Assembly (NCBI GenBank): GCA_023053685.1
Contig: JALIGW010000003.1
Span: forward strand, 142,655,508 to 142,719,507
DNA: 64,000 bases
Direction of reading: 5' to 3'
Origin: Diadophis punctatus similis
Lineage: Eukaryota > Chordata > Lepidosauria > Squamata > Dipsadidae
In this document: positions 20,513 to 33,500 of the stretch, piece after piece
How the letters are laid out: each line of letters opens with the position of its first letter
Numbering within the stretch: position 1 is the first letter of the stretch
The notes under the pieces: generated by a model
What the model was told of the DNA's origin: nothing
The model's input: only the letters and a program-made list of their open reading frames with translations
Databases searched by the model: none
Position numbers and translations under genes: made by a program

Positions 20513-22079
20513 GACTAGAGTTATGTCCATGCTTAAATTGCCATTGAGTTGTGAAGCTCACTAAATGACTCAATCAGTTGTTCTATCTTAGCTTAATCTA
20601 TGTTGCAAGTTCTAAATAAACTGCAATACAGAAAGGGATTGTTTATATTTTATTGATATTCTGAGGAAAAAAATTAAACATAAATTATTTTTAAGAAAAG
20701 AAATCTGTTCTATGATGTGTAATCATAGCTAAAGTCCCAAAGGCATGGCTTTTACTATAGATAGAAAATGATTCCTGTTTTCCATGTTCTACTAATTCAA
20801 ATAGCTTTTGCATAGGCTATTGTTAGATTTAAAGTTGATTTGAAATTCTACAGTTTAGTTGCTGTAGGTTGGAAAAAGACACCTATACTTAAATCTCAGT
20901 ATGTCATTCAGTTATAGTAAGCATTGCGTATCACAAATACGAAAGAAGTAAATCGATAGAAAGATACTTGCACTTTTGATTTCAGTTGCAAAATTTGCCA
21001 TACAACTGGATGTACTGTTTATACATTGGGCTATCAACAGCACTGATAGTCTAGGCATCACTGAATAACGTGTTATAAGATTTTTTCGTTGAAAGATCTT
21101 TATTTGCCTAGATAATAAGAGTTTTGCCCCACCATATCAAAACTGTATAAGACAAAGATCTTAACTGCATGTTATATCACAAATAGTATATATTATGGCA
21201 TTTTTATCAAGTATGTGTTGTGGCAGATCTCGGTTTTGAAGAGGCATTTCCTTCTTCTGGGAGATAAGTGGTTGACATCTTCTAGAAGGAACTTACTATT
21301 ATTACTTTGTATACCATATTAAAATATCTAAGCTTTTAGAAAACCATACTGATAATAAACTTCTGCCAAAATAATGGTGGGTGGAAAAGAAAGAAGTACG
21401 TCAGAATTTCAATCCTTATATATTACCTCATCTCTAGTGGAATAAATATAGTAGTCATGAACAGTCAAAGGATACATTTACCTCAGGTTGAAATGCATAC
21501 TTACACATTTCAAATGCTTATTTCATTTAATTGAATAATAATTATAAGGCAAGCTTCTTGGAAAAATATGGAATACTTATTTTTATGAATACAGACCAAG
21601 TCTGGTTTTTTCCCTCAGTTTGCAAAACTAAAAATTCTGCCAATTAAATTTGATGGGACAGTCTTTTTTAAAAAATTAAGTTTACAGAATTGCATTGTCT
21701 TGTACCTCAGATGTACAGGATTGCACTGTCTGTAATTTTCTATAAGATAGAATTCATTATTAAACATTTGTGTTTATTTAACCTGTAGTAGCTTTTATTA
21801 GATGTTTGGATGAAGATTTTGTTTTTCAGTATTACTAGCTGAATAAGCAAACACATTAACAACATTTCCTCTGTCATAACACAAATGTTTTCAGTAGCTT
21901 TCATTATTTTTAATACCAAAAGTCTTGGTATGCAGCCTCTGAAATATTTTGAGAGACTAAACATGTTTACTACTCCAGATGTTTTCTCTTTCTCAGATAT
22001 GGATCTGATAACAGAGTTACATTCTGAAATTATTATTTCCTGGCTGCAATATCATAAATGAAAGCTTTGCTTCCCAATC

Positions 22080-22143
22080 ATCAGTTGTCTTGATAGAAAT
22101 AGTTCATATCCATCACATCTACCAGTACAAAAACTGAGTCTCT

Positions 22144-22175
<32 letters not shown>

Positions 22176-22252
22176 CCCCCATCTCATCAGTTGTCTTGAT
22201 AGAAATAGTTCATATCCATCACATCTATCAGTACAAAAACTGAGTCTCTACT
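22080..22252 (+). repeat. Direct duplication, 106-bp period, with (CT)n
   Basis: ATCAGTTGTCTTGATAGAAA and the following 45 bp at 22080 recur at 22186 with about one change. A CT-rich tract separates the copies. Confidence 0.9.
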
Positions 22253-22432
22253 CTCTCTCCCTCTCTCTTCCTAAAAACAAAAATGTAGTGTAGGATAATC
22301 TAGGGAGTGGCTCATTCATAACTGTAGAAAAAGTCTTCCCATAGTCTTCAATATTTATAGTGTGTGTATGTGTGTGTTTGTGTATTCAAATATACTGGAA
22401 AGAAAAATTGGTTGCATTATGATTTCAGTGCA

Positions 22433-22515
22433 ATCTTTATTTATGTATTTATATCCTGCCTTTATTATTTCTACAAATAATTCAAAGTGGCAAACATATC
22501 CAACACACCTTCTTC
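22433..22515 (-). mobile_element. Sauria-type SINE 3' tail, reverse orientation
   Basis: TATTTATATCCTGCCTTTAT and AAATAATTCAAAGTGGCAAA are the reverse complement of the SINE end seen at 10111-10172 (CACCTTGAGTTATTTATAAA). Confidence 0.6.
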
Positions 22516-25500
22516 TCTGAAAATGCCTTCATGATTATATGAGGGAGGGGGGAGGGAGAGAGAGAAAGGGAGGGAGAGAGATCCCTTCTTGCTTGAGACA
22601 ATTCCCTGTGGGATTTTTGGCATTATTTTCAGAAGTGACATAACAATTCCTTCTTCCTAGAGTTGAGAGAGAGTGACTGGCTTTGTATTTATGAGCATTC
22701 ATACTCTCTAGGTTTCTACTTGATGTCTTAACCAAACTGGTTCTATCAAAAATATTTTTCTCTGTATGCATAATGAGATATAAATTTATTCTGTTTTGTT
22801 TGATGGGATCTACTACCAGAACATGGAAGGTTTGAATCATCTGGGTCTTCAGCAGTAATTTAACCTGATAGTCAATTGAGGAATATGCAGAGTGGATCTT
22901 ACTTACATTTACTGTGTCTTATTCTTGCATGTGCATTATAGGAGGAAACATTGCATGAGTAGATCTAATTATCAGGGTAGGCAGAAGTAATTTGAAGCCC
23001 TGAGGGGTTGGATTGGCCATAGGTTAAGGTTCTCCACCCTTTCCCTAAATACTCAGGAATGTAGTTGCTTTCAAAAGGATTATTTTTTGAGGGTTCTATG
23101 CAGTTTTTCATTCATTTCAGCTTCTACTTTCTCTTTTTGCTCCTTAGATATATTTTAGCAACATCAGGGACTTTTCTGCAGTGAGTTATGGAAACCTATG
23201 GAATTATGAGGGTGTTTTTATTTTTGTTCCTTTTAATGTCTGTTTTGAAAATCTGTACAATATTATTCAGGGAGGGGTTTTTATTATCATTTTATTCATG
23301 TTTGTTTTCTAAACCTATAAAAAATTGAATATACTTAGCTGTACCATTTTTATGACAACTATAGTATTATATGTTCTTCATTGCAGTTGATATATTAAAT
23401 GTTCTGTCTCTCCATTTCTCAGTGTACATAAAGTTACCTTAAAAAAAGACCTTCTAAAAGATTCTGTACAAAATCTATAAAATACTGAAGAAAAAGACAC
23501 AATGTCATTAAAAGAGCTCAGTATGTTTAAACAAATTCTAATTTGCTCATATTTGAAAGCTTTATCTTCCTATAATGAGCTTTCATTTCTTTGTGTTATA
23601 GTTCCGAAAGAATTTTGTTTCTCTAACTGGCAGCCAAATGAAAACTAAGCAATATGCGTACTACTCCTGTTACTGAGGATATGCAAATATTTACTTCATT
23701 GGGAGATTAAAAATTGTCCATATGCCTACCATTGTGTATTCAAAGTATGGCTGAGCTTAGAACAGCAGAATAAGAAAAATAAAAAGCGGGGGAGGAGAGC
23801 AACACACAACCCCATAACTTAAAATATCTGTTTCACAATCATGAACATCTGTCTCCTCTTCTAAAGGAACACTGAGTAATCTGGATATATATTCCCAGAG
23901 TGGAATTTGGATAATTCAGATTAGAAGTAATACTTGATGTTTTAAGGAGTCTCTGTCTTTATTACAAAAAAATAATTACACAACCCCTCAATACAGCACA
24001 CAGGAAAACAGAAGGTTATTTAGATAGCAAGCTCCTGGCAGATGTTCAAACAACTGGGATAGCTAAATTGGCTTAAATCAATAACTTCTACCAACCTGGG
24101 AAGAAAACCTGTCATCCACTTAACGCCTTCTGTACATTTTGATACACAATTCCACATTCATGTAAAAATATCAGTTTACCCTGTGTGATATTTACAATAT
24201 TTTTATATTCATATGTCAATTATGACCTTATTAGAAACTTCATATTGGTTAATACCTCTATATACATCTATAAATGTCTTTACCATAGAGCTAATTGGTA
24301 TAAAAATTGCTGGTATAACTTTCTTATTTTAAGTTACAGCCATGTAAGTAACTAGCTTTACTTAGTAATATAAAAGTGATCCATTTAAAGAAGAGGCTTT
24401 TGTCTCTATATTTTTTTTCTGAATGTATTTGAAGTTGGGAATCTAAAAGCTATTGATTATGTACATTAATGTATTCCTAATCACTTACATTTGGGTCTTA
24501 TTGTAGCTACAGTTCTTTCTCTCAGTTGTTCACATCCTGATGCCCTTCAAATATTTTGGGATATTGAAAACCTTGTTTGCTAGGAGTTCTGGGAACCACA
24601 GTTCAAATACAGAGGGTATCAGGTTATAAAAGTTATCTGTAAGAACTGTCTGATTTATTTCAGAAGAAACAAATCATACTTACATTCAATTGTATACATT
24701 TATCCCATATCTCTGTCTGAATCAACAAAGCATCGTTTATAAAAGGGAAATTGAATTCATCAGGGCATTACATTATCAGTAGAAAACACATAATACACAG
24801 AAAAGCGAGAGAAGTCAGTCTCTTGCAACTGCCTCAGGCATAGTATTTAGTGGATCAACCAACTGTCTGACATCTATTTTATATTGGAGATAAAGGAATT
24901 TCCAAAACAGCTAAAATGTATTTTACTAGACATGGAATTTAATATCAAATTATGCAGTCCAGCTCGTTTGTGCACACTATACCCAATTGACCTAATATTA
25001 TTTTATTTAATGTTACTATCTATTCTTCTGAATCTGAAAATAGATACGAAGAAGACAGTCTTTCTCTTGTGGCCCTGATATTCTTGTTCAGAGATAGATT
25101 TGACTCTCATTATTGGCCATGAATAAGACTGTCAAAACTATTTTAATTAGATGGACCTTTGAAGGTGTAGTAATGACATTGGACTGGTTGGAGTTTGGAG
25201 TGGTTTTAGAGATATTTTATTAGATGCTATGGTATTTCTTTTGGTATGGTGGTAATCTGCCAAGGATCCTGGGATAGGTGCAGTATCCATAAATAAAGGT
25301 AAATAAATAAAATGTAAAAAAATAAATATACCTTTATGGAAGCAAGGGAATACTAATGCTGATGGACCACTCTCTCCCGAAGGCTGGAGGTCCATGATTT
25401 AAATCTGTGAAATAGGGATGGAGAAAATGCACCATATCTGGAATCACTTCTGGAAAATTGCCAAATCACCACTGGAATGAACAGATCAACAGTTTGGGGG

Positions 25501-26781
25501 GGGATGCGAAGGAACATTTTGGTATTTCCAGAGGATACCATTCCTGGAATGATATGTTTTGCACACTCCTCTTCTTGAGCGATTGAAGAACTGTTATTCC
25601 CCAATTTACTAATCTCTAAATAGATCCGGATGTCTTCTGTGTGGATCTAAATCTAAAAACAAGAGTTACAGAAAATTGTGGCAGTTAATCTAGATTTGAT
25701 CTTTACTTACAATACAAATAGTGTTAAGACCATATGAACTTCTATGCTTTAACTGTATATTCCATTATGGCAATAAATCTAGGATTGTAATTTTTGAATG
25801 CAGATTCTATCAATAGGTGGAACTCAACTTGCAAATGTCAGTTCATCTGTATCCATTTGGTTGACCATATATTTTAGATGACTTGGGTTCCCTTGTTTCA
25901 AACAATAAAAATATGGCACAGATATCCATAAAATTTTAAATTATTTAAGTGTTGAGTTACGAATTTTGTAAAACTAAAGTCACAAAGTCAAAAGTTAAGA
26001 GAATGTCACAAATCAGATACAACTTTATCTGGTTTGTAATTTTTTGGAGTCTGTGTGTCAGTATATGAAAAATATTAACATCTGCAACTGCCAATTAAAA
26101 GAAAATGTACTTGTTTGAGCGTTAGGAATTAGAATAAAGGAAATATATGGATTATGTCAATAGCCACTTAAGGAAAAATACACTACCCTGTCTCAAAGCT
26201 CCTAAATTTTAAAATAAATCTAAACTTTGATAGATCTGTAGATCGAAGCAGATTCTACTGATATTTGTTACTTGTTTAAAATTCATTTGCACAACTGAAA
26301 GGTATGGATAATTATATAAAAAATACAATAAATTATATCTGAAACCTCAGCTGCAAGAGAAAACTCCATAAAACTAATCAGAAACTTGCTTTCATGTTTC
26401 AAACAAAATCCATTTAAATCTATACCATGCAATTTCATGGTGAAAAATGTTAGCTTTTTAATATGAAAATATACGTATAACAGTTGAGTATTATCAGTGT
26501 AATTATAGGAATATAAATAAATATAGATAAAGCACTCTTTTTCTCAGTTTAGATAAATTCAGAGTAACAAAGAGCTCAGAGGGAAGCCCATTAGAAGGTG
26601 TTAGTTCTATGTAAGAATGTTCTGATAGTCAAGCCTCTGAAATGTCTTTGAATATTAGTAAAATATTAGTGAAGCCTCTTTTTACAAATACTTACACCAC
26701 ATAATTGTTTCCAAATTACAAAAGCACTACCTTCAATGCTCTCCCCACAGCAAACTTGGCAGGCTAATACAAAAAAGTCCC

Positions 26782-26862
26782 CTACGAGCCGCCCAGAGTC
26801 CTTTGGGAGTTGGGCGGCATATAAATTTAATAAATTAAATTAAATTAAAATTAAATTAAATT
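26782..26862 (+). mobile_element. L2/CR1-type LINE 3' end
   Basis: CGAGCCGCCCAGAGTC, GGGCGGCATATAAATTTAAT and a TTAAA-rich tail: the same kind of terminus as the LINE at 9576, forward orientation. Confidence 0.65.
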
Positions 26863-26892
26863 ACAAACTGTGGACAAGAGGCAATTAGCATA

Positions 26893-27273
26893 CAGATAGT
26901 CCTCTATTTACGAAAACAATTGAGCCCAACATTTCTGTTGCTAAGCAAGACATTTGTAAATTGAGCTTTGTCTCATTTTATGACTTTTTCTGCCAGTTGT
27001 TAAGTGAATCACTGCAGTTCTTAGTGACATAGTTATTAAGTGAATGGCTTCTCCATTAACTTTGCTTGTCAGAAGGTGGCAAAAGGGATCACATGACCTG
27101 GGACACTGCAACTGTCATAAAAATGAGCTAGCTACCAATTGTCTGAATTTTTTGATCACATGACCATGAGGACGCTGCAATGGTCATAAGTGAAAAACTG
27201 TCTTAAGTTGCTTTTTTCAGTGCCATTGTAACTGAACGGTCACTAAATGAACTGTTGTAAGTCAAGGACTATC
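26893..27273 (+). mobile_element. TA-flanked non-autonomous DNA transposon, copy 1
   Basis: It opens CAGATAGTCCTCTATTTACG and closes GTAAGTCAAGGACTATC, inverted ends, with TA on both sides (26891-26892 and 27274-27275). Internal words such as GTTGCTAAGC and TGATCACATGACCATG recur inverted in the copy at 30170. No transposase. Confidence 0.8.
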
Positions 27274-27424
27274 TATCCTGTGCCCTTTATAAGAACTCAT
27301 GTCTTATCTGGTAAGAAGCCCTGGAAGTTCTGATCATTTTTACCTGTTATCAGATCAGTTTCCTTCGACGCAGCTAAATTTTGTTATACTGGCTGTAAAA
27401 TTAGGCCAATTACAAAGAACCCAC

Positions 27425-27800
27425 CATCTACGAGGGTGAGTTAAAACGTAACGCCATTTTCTTTAGGACAGGTATAATTACCAACACAGGAACATGTAGC
27501 ATACATCAAAATGAAGCTGGTCCTCTGTGGATCACATCCCTACTTCTCAACATAGTCACCGTTTCTCTCAATAGCAATGTTCCACCTTCGAATGAGAGCA
27601 TGTATCCCTGCCTCGTAAAATTTTGTTGACTGTTCTTTGAGCCACTTCTTCACTGCAGTTTTCACTTCCTCGTCACTGGAATAATATTTGCCTCTCAAAC
27701 CCTCTTTCATGGGGCTGAAGAGATGATAGTGTGAAGGCACTAAATCTGGTGAGTATGGAGGATTATTATTATACTGTAATATTTTATCTTGTTTCATTTT
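27425..27800 (-). pseudogene. Mariner transposase, C-terminal fragment
   Basis: Minus frame 27797-27540 reads NNPPYSPDLVPSHYHLFSPM, LRGKYYSSDEEVKTAVKKWL and NIAIERNGDYVEK, the end of a mariner transposase including the SPDL segment that holds the last catalytic aspartate. The end near 27425 (CTACGAGGGTGAGTTAAAA) looks like the mariner terminal repeat. The first two-thirds of the gene is missing. Confidence 0.88.
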
Positions 27801-27829
27801 AGACTTTATTTTTTATGTGTCTTTGTTTC

Positions 27830-30169
27830 CAATTCTGGTCAGTGACCATAACAAAAATATTTATTCATCCCTCCAATACAAAAGCTGTCAAATGATCTTT
27901 TGTTCCAGGGAGCCAGAAGAAGCCAAAGCGCAGAGGTAGAAGACATGGGAAGAAACGTCTCTTCCATCTCTGGCGTCTCTTGATAGACTATCTGTTTGAA
28001 GGTCAGAAAGTTGTCTTATGCTGTATATTTAATCCTAATGGTTAAATTAAAATTTTAATAATGTATGCAAGTTTAGAGAGAGAACAGCTCAGGAACAATA
28101 TTTTTATGTGTTGGTCCCAGATTAGAGATCAACTTCCCTCTAGGTTAACTTTATGTCTATCTAGAAGGCAATCAAAGCAAAACTTTTCTGCAGAGTCTTC
28201 AATGTGTAATTATTGCTTCTATGTAAGTTGGAGCTGGACTTGTGGGCGATATCAAATAATGATATTGGAATCAATAGGCATTAGGAGGATTAAGTGAAAG
28301 TGATATTACCAAATTTATTGTAAAGCAATAAAGAACATAATTAGAATGAAAATCATATCTTCATATTAGAAACATTTGAATACGAGCATGTTTATTGCCA
28401 AACTACATTTTATTTTTAAATATTTTCTACTTCCATTTCTTTGTTATTTTTATTGTTTAATTTTTGTTTACTGTACGAAAAAGGTAAGAGAAAAAGAAAA
28501 AAACAAGAATGTGAAGAAAAGAAATTCTAATTCATCCTAATTTTTAAATGAATCATTAATCTTGATGAGAAAATAATTAAATAATTCATTTCTTTCCATT
28601 ACATCAATTATGGCCAGTTCATAGACAGAAAACAAGATCCAAGGTTAATTTGGCATCCAAAATTCAACATTGAACAGTGAGCTTCTCTAGTCCTGATGCT
28701 CAGTAAGCCTATATTTTTTCATGTAGTGGTAAATCTCAAATGTTTAGTACAAAATTACAAATAATCTTTCTAACACCATTTTAAAACTCTTCAAAAGATA
28801 TCCAAATAAAACATTAATAGAAAATGCTTATATTATTTGTTCGCCAAACTCATTTTATAATTGGTGTTCCAAGCCATTATCTGAAAGAATCTTGTTTGAA
28901 TTAGTAATAAAATGGAAGGGAAATGTAATTTTCTGCTAACCTTTCAATGCTTTAATTTCTATTTTGCACATATGCACAAACTTAAGAAGGACTGGAATCA
29001 TGTGGAATCTATCTTATACATTTGTATGGCAAAATAGGAGATAAACAAGAAAATCAGATTGACAGGTCCTTGCCTTTCCAATATGTGAATTTTTATTTGA
29101 CTCTGCATATTAAGTATTAAGTCACAAAATAGCTACTCTGAACCTCAGAAACCTGCTGGTTTTAGTTTTTTTAAAAGCCATTTTTGCTATTCATTTTATG
29201 GTATTTTTGAAATTGCCATACCCACAACCTTTTACAATACCTTGTTCAATAATTACATGTATTTATAGAAATTTCTCTGAAAGTGAACATAGTTAACGAA
29301 GTGAATAGTCATATTTTATTGGGTTAGTATACTTCAGTACATTATTTTAAAATATTCAAGTATTCTACATTACTACAGATGTTACTCTGTGTAACAAATT
29401 ACAGTGCCCAGAAATCTTTATCATCATCTTGCTCCAAAAAGAAGAAACTCACCTGAGTAAAATGAAAGAGTAATGGCAGTCTCGTGTAGCTCAAGGTATC
29501 TGGAATGACAACAGCCATATTAGTTGTGGATTTTTTTTTTAAAAAATGTGTTATATAGATTATGTGTTACGCAATCCATATTAATCTTATTAGCAAGCAG
29601 TTTGAAAATTAAACATTAAAAAGTGATCCTGAAGGGGGGAGTGCTATAGAAAACTATTGCCGAAATTCTGGAGAGAGGCAGTATTGTGCACTTTGTTCAC
29701 AAACTTACTTCAGAAAGTAACTGTAAACGTATCGTATTGATTTTTCATACGTGAGAAGTTTCATGAGAAATCTTAATTGTTTGTAAGCTGCCCAGGGTTA
29801 TGATACATAAGATGGGAAGCTATTTTAGCATACCCTAAGTAATTTTGAAAATTATATTATGCTGTTTTAAACTCTTAAGGTCCTTCGAATTCAGTTTAAG
29901 AACAGCACCTTTCTGGATCAATTTATTTTTTGAAGCTTGTTATAAATGGTATCAGGAATCATGCCATCTCTAATAATATTAAATAGCATATACAAGTATC
30001 TTTTGGCAATAATGACTAACAGCCAGTGACAAGTCTTATCTTCTATAACATCGGCAGTTCTCATTACAATTAGTATTTAGTGAACACAAACAACTATGTG
30101 GGAGGAGGGGAGCAAATGAAAATACATTTCCCATGACATAAATTACATAATTTTTGCACTTGTGCAGTG
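27830..30169. other. Intergenic DNA
   Basis: AT-rich, no gene. A worn LINE or SINE end (TTGTAAGCTGCCCAGGG) lies near 29785-29825. Confidence 0.55.
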
Positions 30170-30550
30170 CAGGTAGTTACCTCAACTCAACTCACAACAG
30201 TCTGTTTAGTGACTGTTCGATGTTACATTACTAAAAAAAAGTGACTTATGACCATTTTTCACACTTACAACCGTTGCCGCATCCCCATAGTCACATGATC
30301 AAAATTCAGATGCTTGGCAACTGGCTCATATTTATGACAGTTGCAGTGCCCCAGGGTCATCTGATCCCCTTTTGCGACCTTCTGACAAGCAAAGTCGATG
30401 GAGAATCCAGATTCACTTAACACCTGCAGTGATTCATTTAACAACTGTGGCAAGAAAGATCATAAAATGGGGCAAAACCCACTTAACTAATGTCTCACTT
30501 AGCAACAGAAAGTTTGGGCTCCATTGTGGTCATAAGTAAAGAACTACCTG
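30170..30550 (-). mobile_element. TA-flanked non-autonomous DNA transposon, copy 2 (inverted)
   Basis: Ends CAGGTAGTT and GAACTACCTG. The inside is the reverse complement of the 26893 element (for example CATAGTCACATGATCAAAAT, GCGACCTTCTGACAAGC). TA follows the right end; the left flank reads TG, probably mutated. Confidence 0.8.
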
Positions 30551-33500
30551 TAATATATTGCACAATTCATGTTGACCTTGTTGGATGATAGTGGTAGTCA
30601 GTTGTATTGTTGAATTATGTGCTATCTCTGAAGCACTTTTGTCTGTCTTGAGTCTCCTACTATTAAGGGCTGCTGGCTGAATGCATGTTCTAAGATTACA
30701 AGAGTATAGGACTTCGCAAAACAGGAAATGCACAGTGTAAGTTAAGTTCTGGACATGTAATTCTGGACAGTTAGACCAGAACTTTGCTTCTCTCAACCGG
30801 TTCGGAACAGCTTTTAATGCTGCAACAATTTGATTTCCTAGCTAGGCAACGCAACCATCTTTGATCATTTTGTGTGCTTAATTTAAGATAATTTCAAAGT
30901 GAACATAACATTTTGCAGTGTAAACTTGATCAATGGTATCCACAAGTGGCAAAATGGAAAAAAAAAGTAGCATTATGTTGCAATAATTATTTTATACATA
31001 TATTATAATATCAAAGGAGCAGAGCATACAGCATGCCATTGCTTTCAGCATTATGATAAAAGCAACTCTAACAGACACCTATGAAAACGGCAAGTAGATA
31101 TTTCAAATCATAGGTGTATATGTCTGTTAGGTTATTAGTGTGCATTAGCACAAACCATATATATTTGTTCCTGCTTCAATTACCTGATTTATACCAATTT
31201 CTCAGCATTGTTTTTCTCCCTGCATTGAGCAGGAACATTTTCATGATTTTTTACTTGTTCTTGGGATGAATAGCACCTCTATGTTATTGGGAATATTAAT
31301 AATACTGGATCAAAGTAATTTTGGAAATTCCCTCATGAAATAGAAGATGAGCTCAGAGTTATATCAGCCATTTCTTAATTATGGGGCGGGTGGCGGGTGT
31401 CTCAAACTTTGCGGTGTCATGATTCCTTGAAATGATAAATGAATTTGTATGAACCATTGGAATCCAGATTACAATAAAACTATAATTAGTAATAAGAACC
31501 CATCATCTAAATATTTTTAATAAACTGTTTATATTTTTGAAAATATCTCAAACTTGTGTGGGTTTGAGAAATGAAAACAAAAATAGTGGACTGACAAATA
31601 AGTACAAATACATTGTAAAATTAAGGATCACTTCCTTAGTTAGGCACAAGCTCTTACAACTGATTGCATATAATAAGCAGAGTATATAAAGGTAGAGAAT
31701 AATAGCTAAGAATTCTAACAAAGATGTGTCACTGCCATAAATACAAATGGGATATGTAATTCAATCCTATACATGCTTACCATGTAAATTCCACTCAAGT
31801 CAGTGAAACTTGCTTCTGAGAGAATTGATATAGGATTGCATAGCAATTTCCACATAAATTGGATTAGGATTGCATCTTTGGCTTCACATTCATTTGTAGG
31901 AAGAGGACATGAAGCTCATGAGATAAACCTATTTTACCAACAAAGAAAAATATTTCACCTCAAAAAGCTTTGTCTATCTGGATTTAACCTGACAAGTTAT
32001 GGAGAATTTATACTTTTGCCTTAGTGCAGAAAATCACGTAAGATGGCTTTATGTAATTTCCTTTTAATCATTTCATAGATGTTTATCTAAATTGACAATT
32101 CATTTCTATCATTCATTAACATTATCTTATTTTCTGTGACAACAGTTGCTTTTTTCCACATTGGTAAATCATTGTCTTCCTATCCCAATTTTTAAAAGTT
32201 TACTTTTTATTTTCCATATAATTTGAAGAAAAAAATAGAATATTTGAAAATATATTTTTTTTTCAAATTTTTTTTCAAATAAATTTATTTCATGTTGAGT
32301 CACATATTAATAGAAATTTTATTTAAATATCCTTGTAGAAGTATATTATCTATACTTCTATAGATATGTATAATGTATATATTATACATATCTTTGGCAG
32401 GTACACTGGAGCAAGTTCCCTAGAATGATTTTAGGAACTAAGTGGGATGAAATATCCCAATGACCTCTTAATTAATCATTTTTCTACTTAAATATGGAAT
32501 TTGATGGTTACAATAGCAGTATTCTCACAGAAGATGTTCAACAATGAACATTTCAGTTTCTCCAGGTCAGCCAAATATCAAGGTGACTGGAAATTCTGAA
32601 GTGTTTCACATCAGGAAATAAAGCCTTAAATATGGTTGTTGTTGAATTTTCCAAAATGTTATTTAATATAGATTATATGAGTCATAAAAAGAGTAGAATA
32701 GAGATGAGTGGTGAACATTCACACAAGTAGATTCATTTTAAATGTTATTTCTATTTTTCCATTTTCCACAAAATGACTATTCCTTTTAATATGAGGCGGG
32801 GAGAAATCCCACGTTTTAGAACATTTTAGTCTAAAAATATTAACATCTGCAGGCTGTGTTATACTATAATTTTATTAGCCAATAACATTCCCACCAAGGA
32901 TTCATTTCCATCTTGAAAGTTCTAAAGAGTGTTATTTAACAGTGTACCCAGATCATACACTTTTGTGTCATAAATATAAAGCCATTTCAGGCATTTCCTT
33001 ATCTATATGACAGATATATTTCTTATAAGGTAAGCTTAGATACAAAATATATTTTGTCAGAGTATGTGCTACACTCTAAAAGTCGCTACATATGGATTTC
33101 TGTGGGAGAAAAAGAAATGTTTCCAACATTACCAGGTAACATAACTTTTGTTCCTGCATCAGATATCACAATGCAGTTACGTACAGTAATATTGTCATTT
33201 CCCAATGCATATGCCATTTTGACATCATAGCTTCAAACAGATGCCTATGAAACTACAGCTGATTAATTACTCTATTAGTTCAAGAAAATTTACCAAGACT
33301 AATCTATTTAGTAATACTTCTTCGCATCCAACCAGATCCATGGCGAATTTATTTGCTAGAGAGTATATCTCTATTTATAATAAAGCTGTGTTTCAATTAC
33401 CCACTGGAATATTATCAAGATTCTGCACGACACCCTTCAAGTTTCCTTGCCATTTTTCCTTCAGCATCTCTGAAGGGACATAAAAACTGCACAAAAATAG

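Larger units (their letters stand above)
20521..26780. other. Intergenic DNA
   Basis: Apart from the duplication at 22080 and the SINE tail at 22433, this AT-rich stretch shows GA-rich runs (22540-22580) and a weak repeat trace near 24530-24610. No gene is supported; open frames are short and without protein character. Confidence 0.6.

Noticed and set aside
27540..27797. An active mariner transposase
   Set aside because: Only the C-terminal third remains; the first catalytic residues and one terminal repeat are missing.
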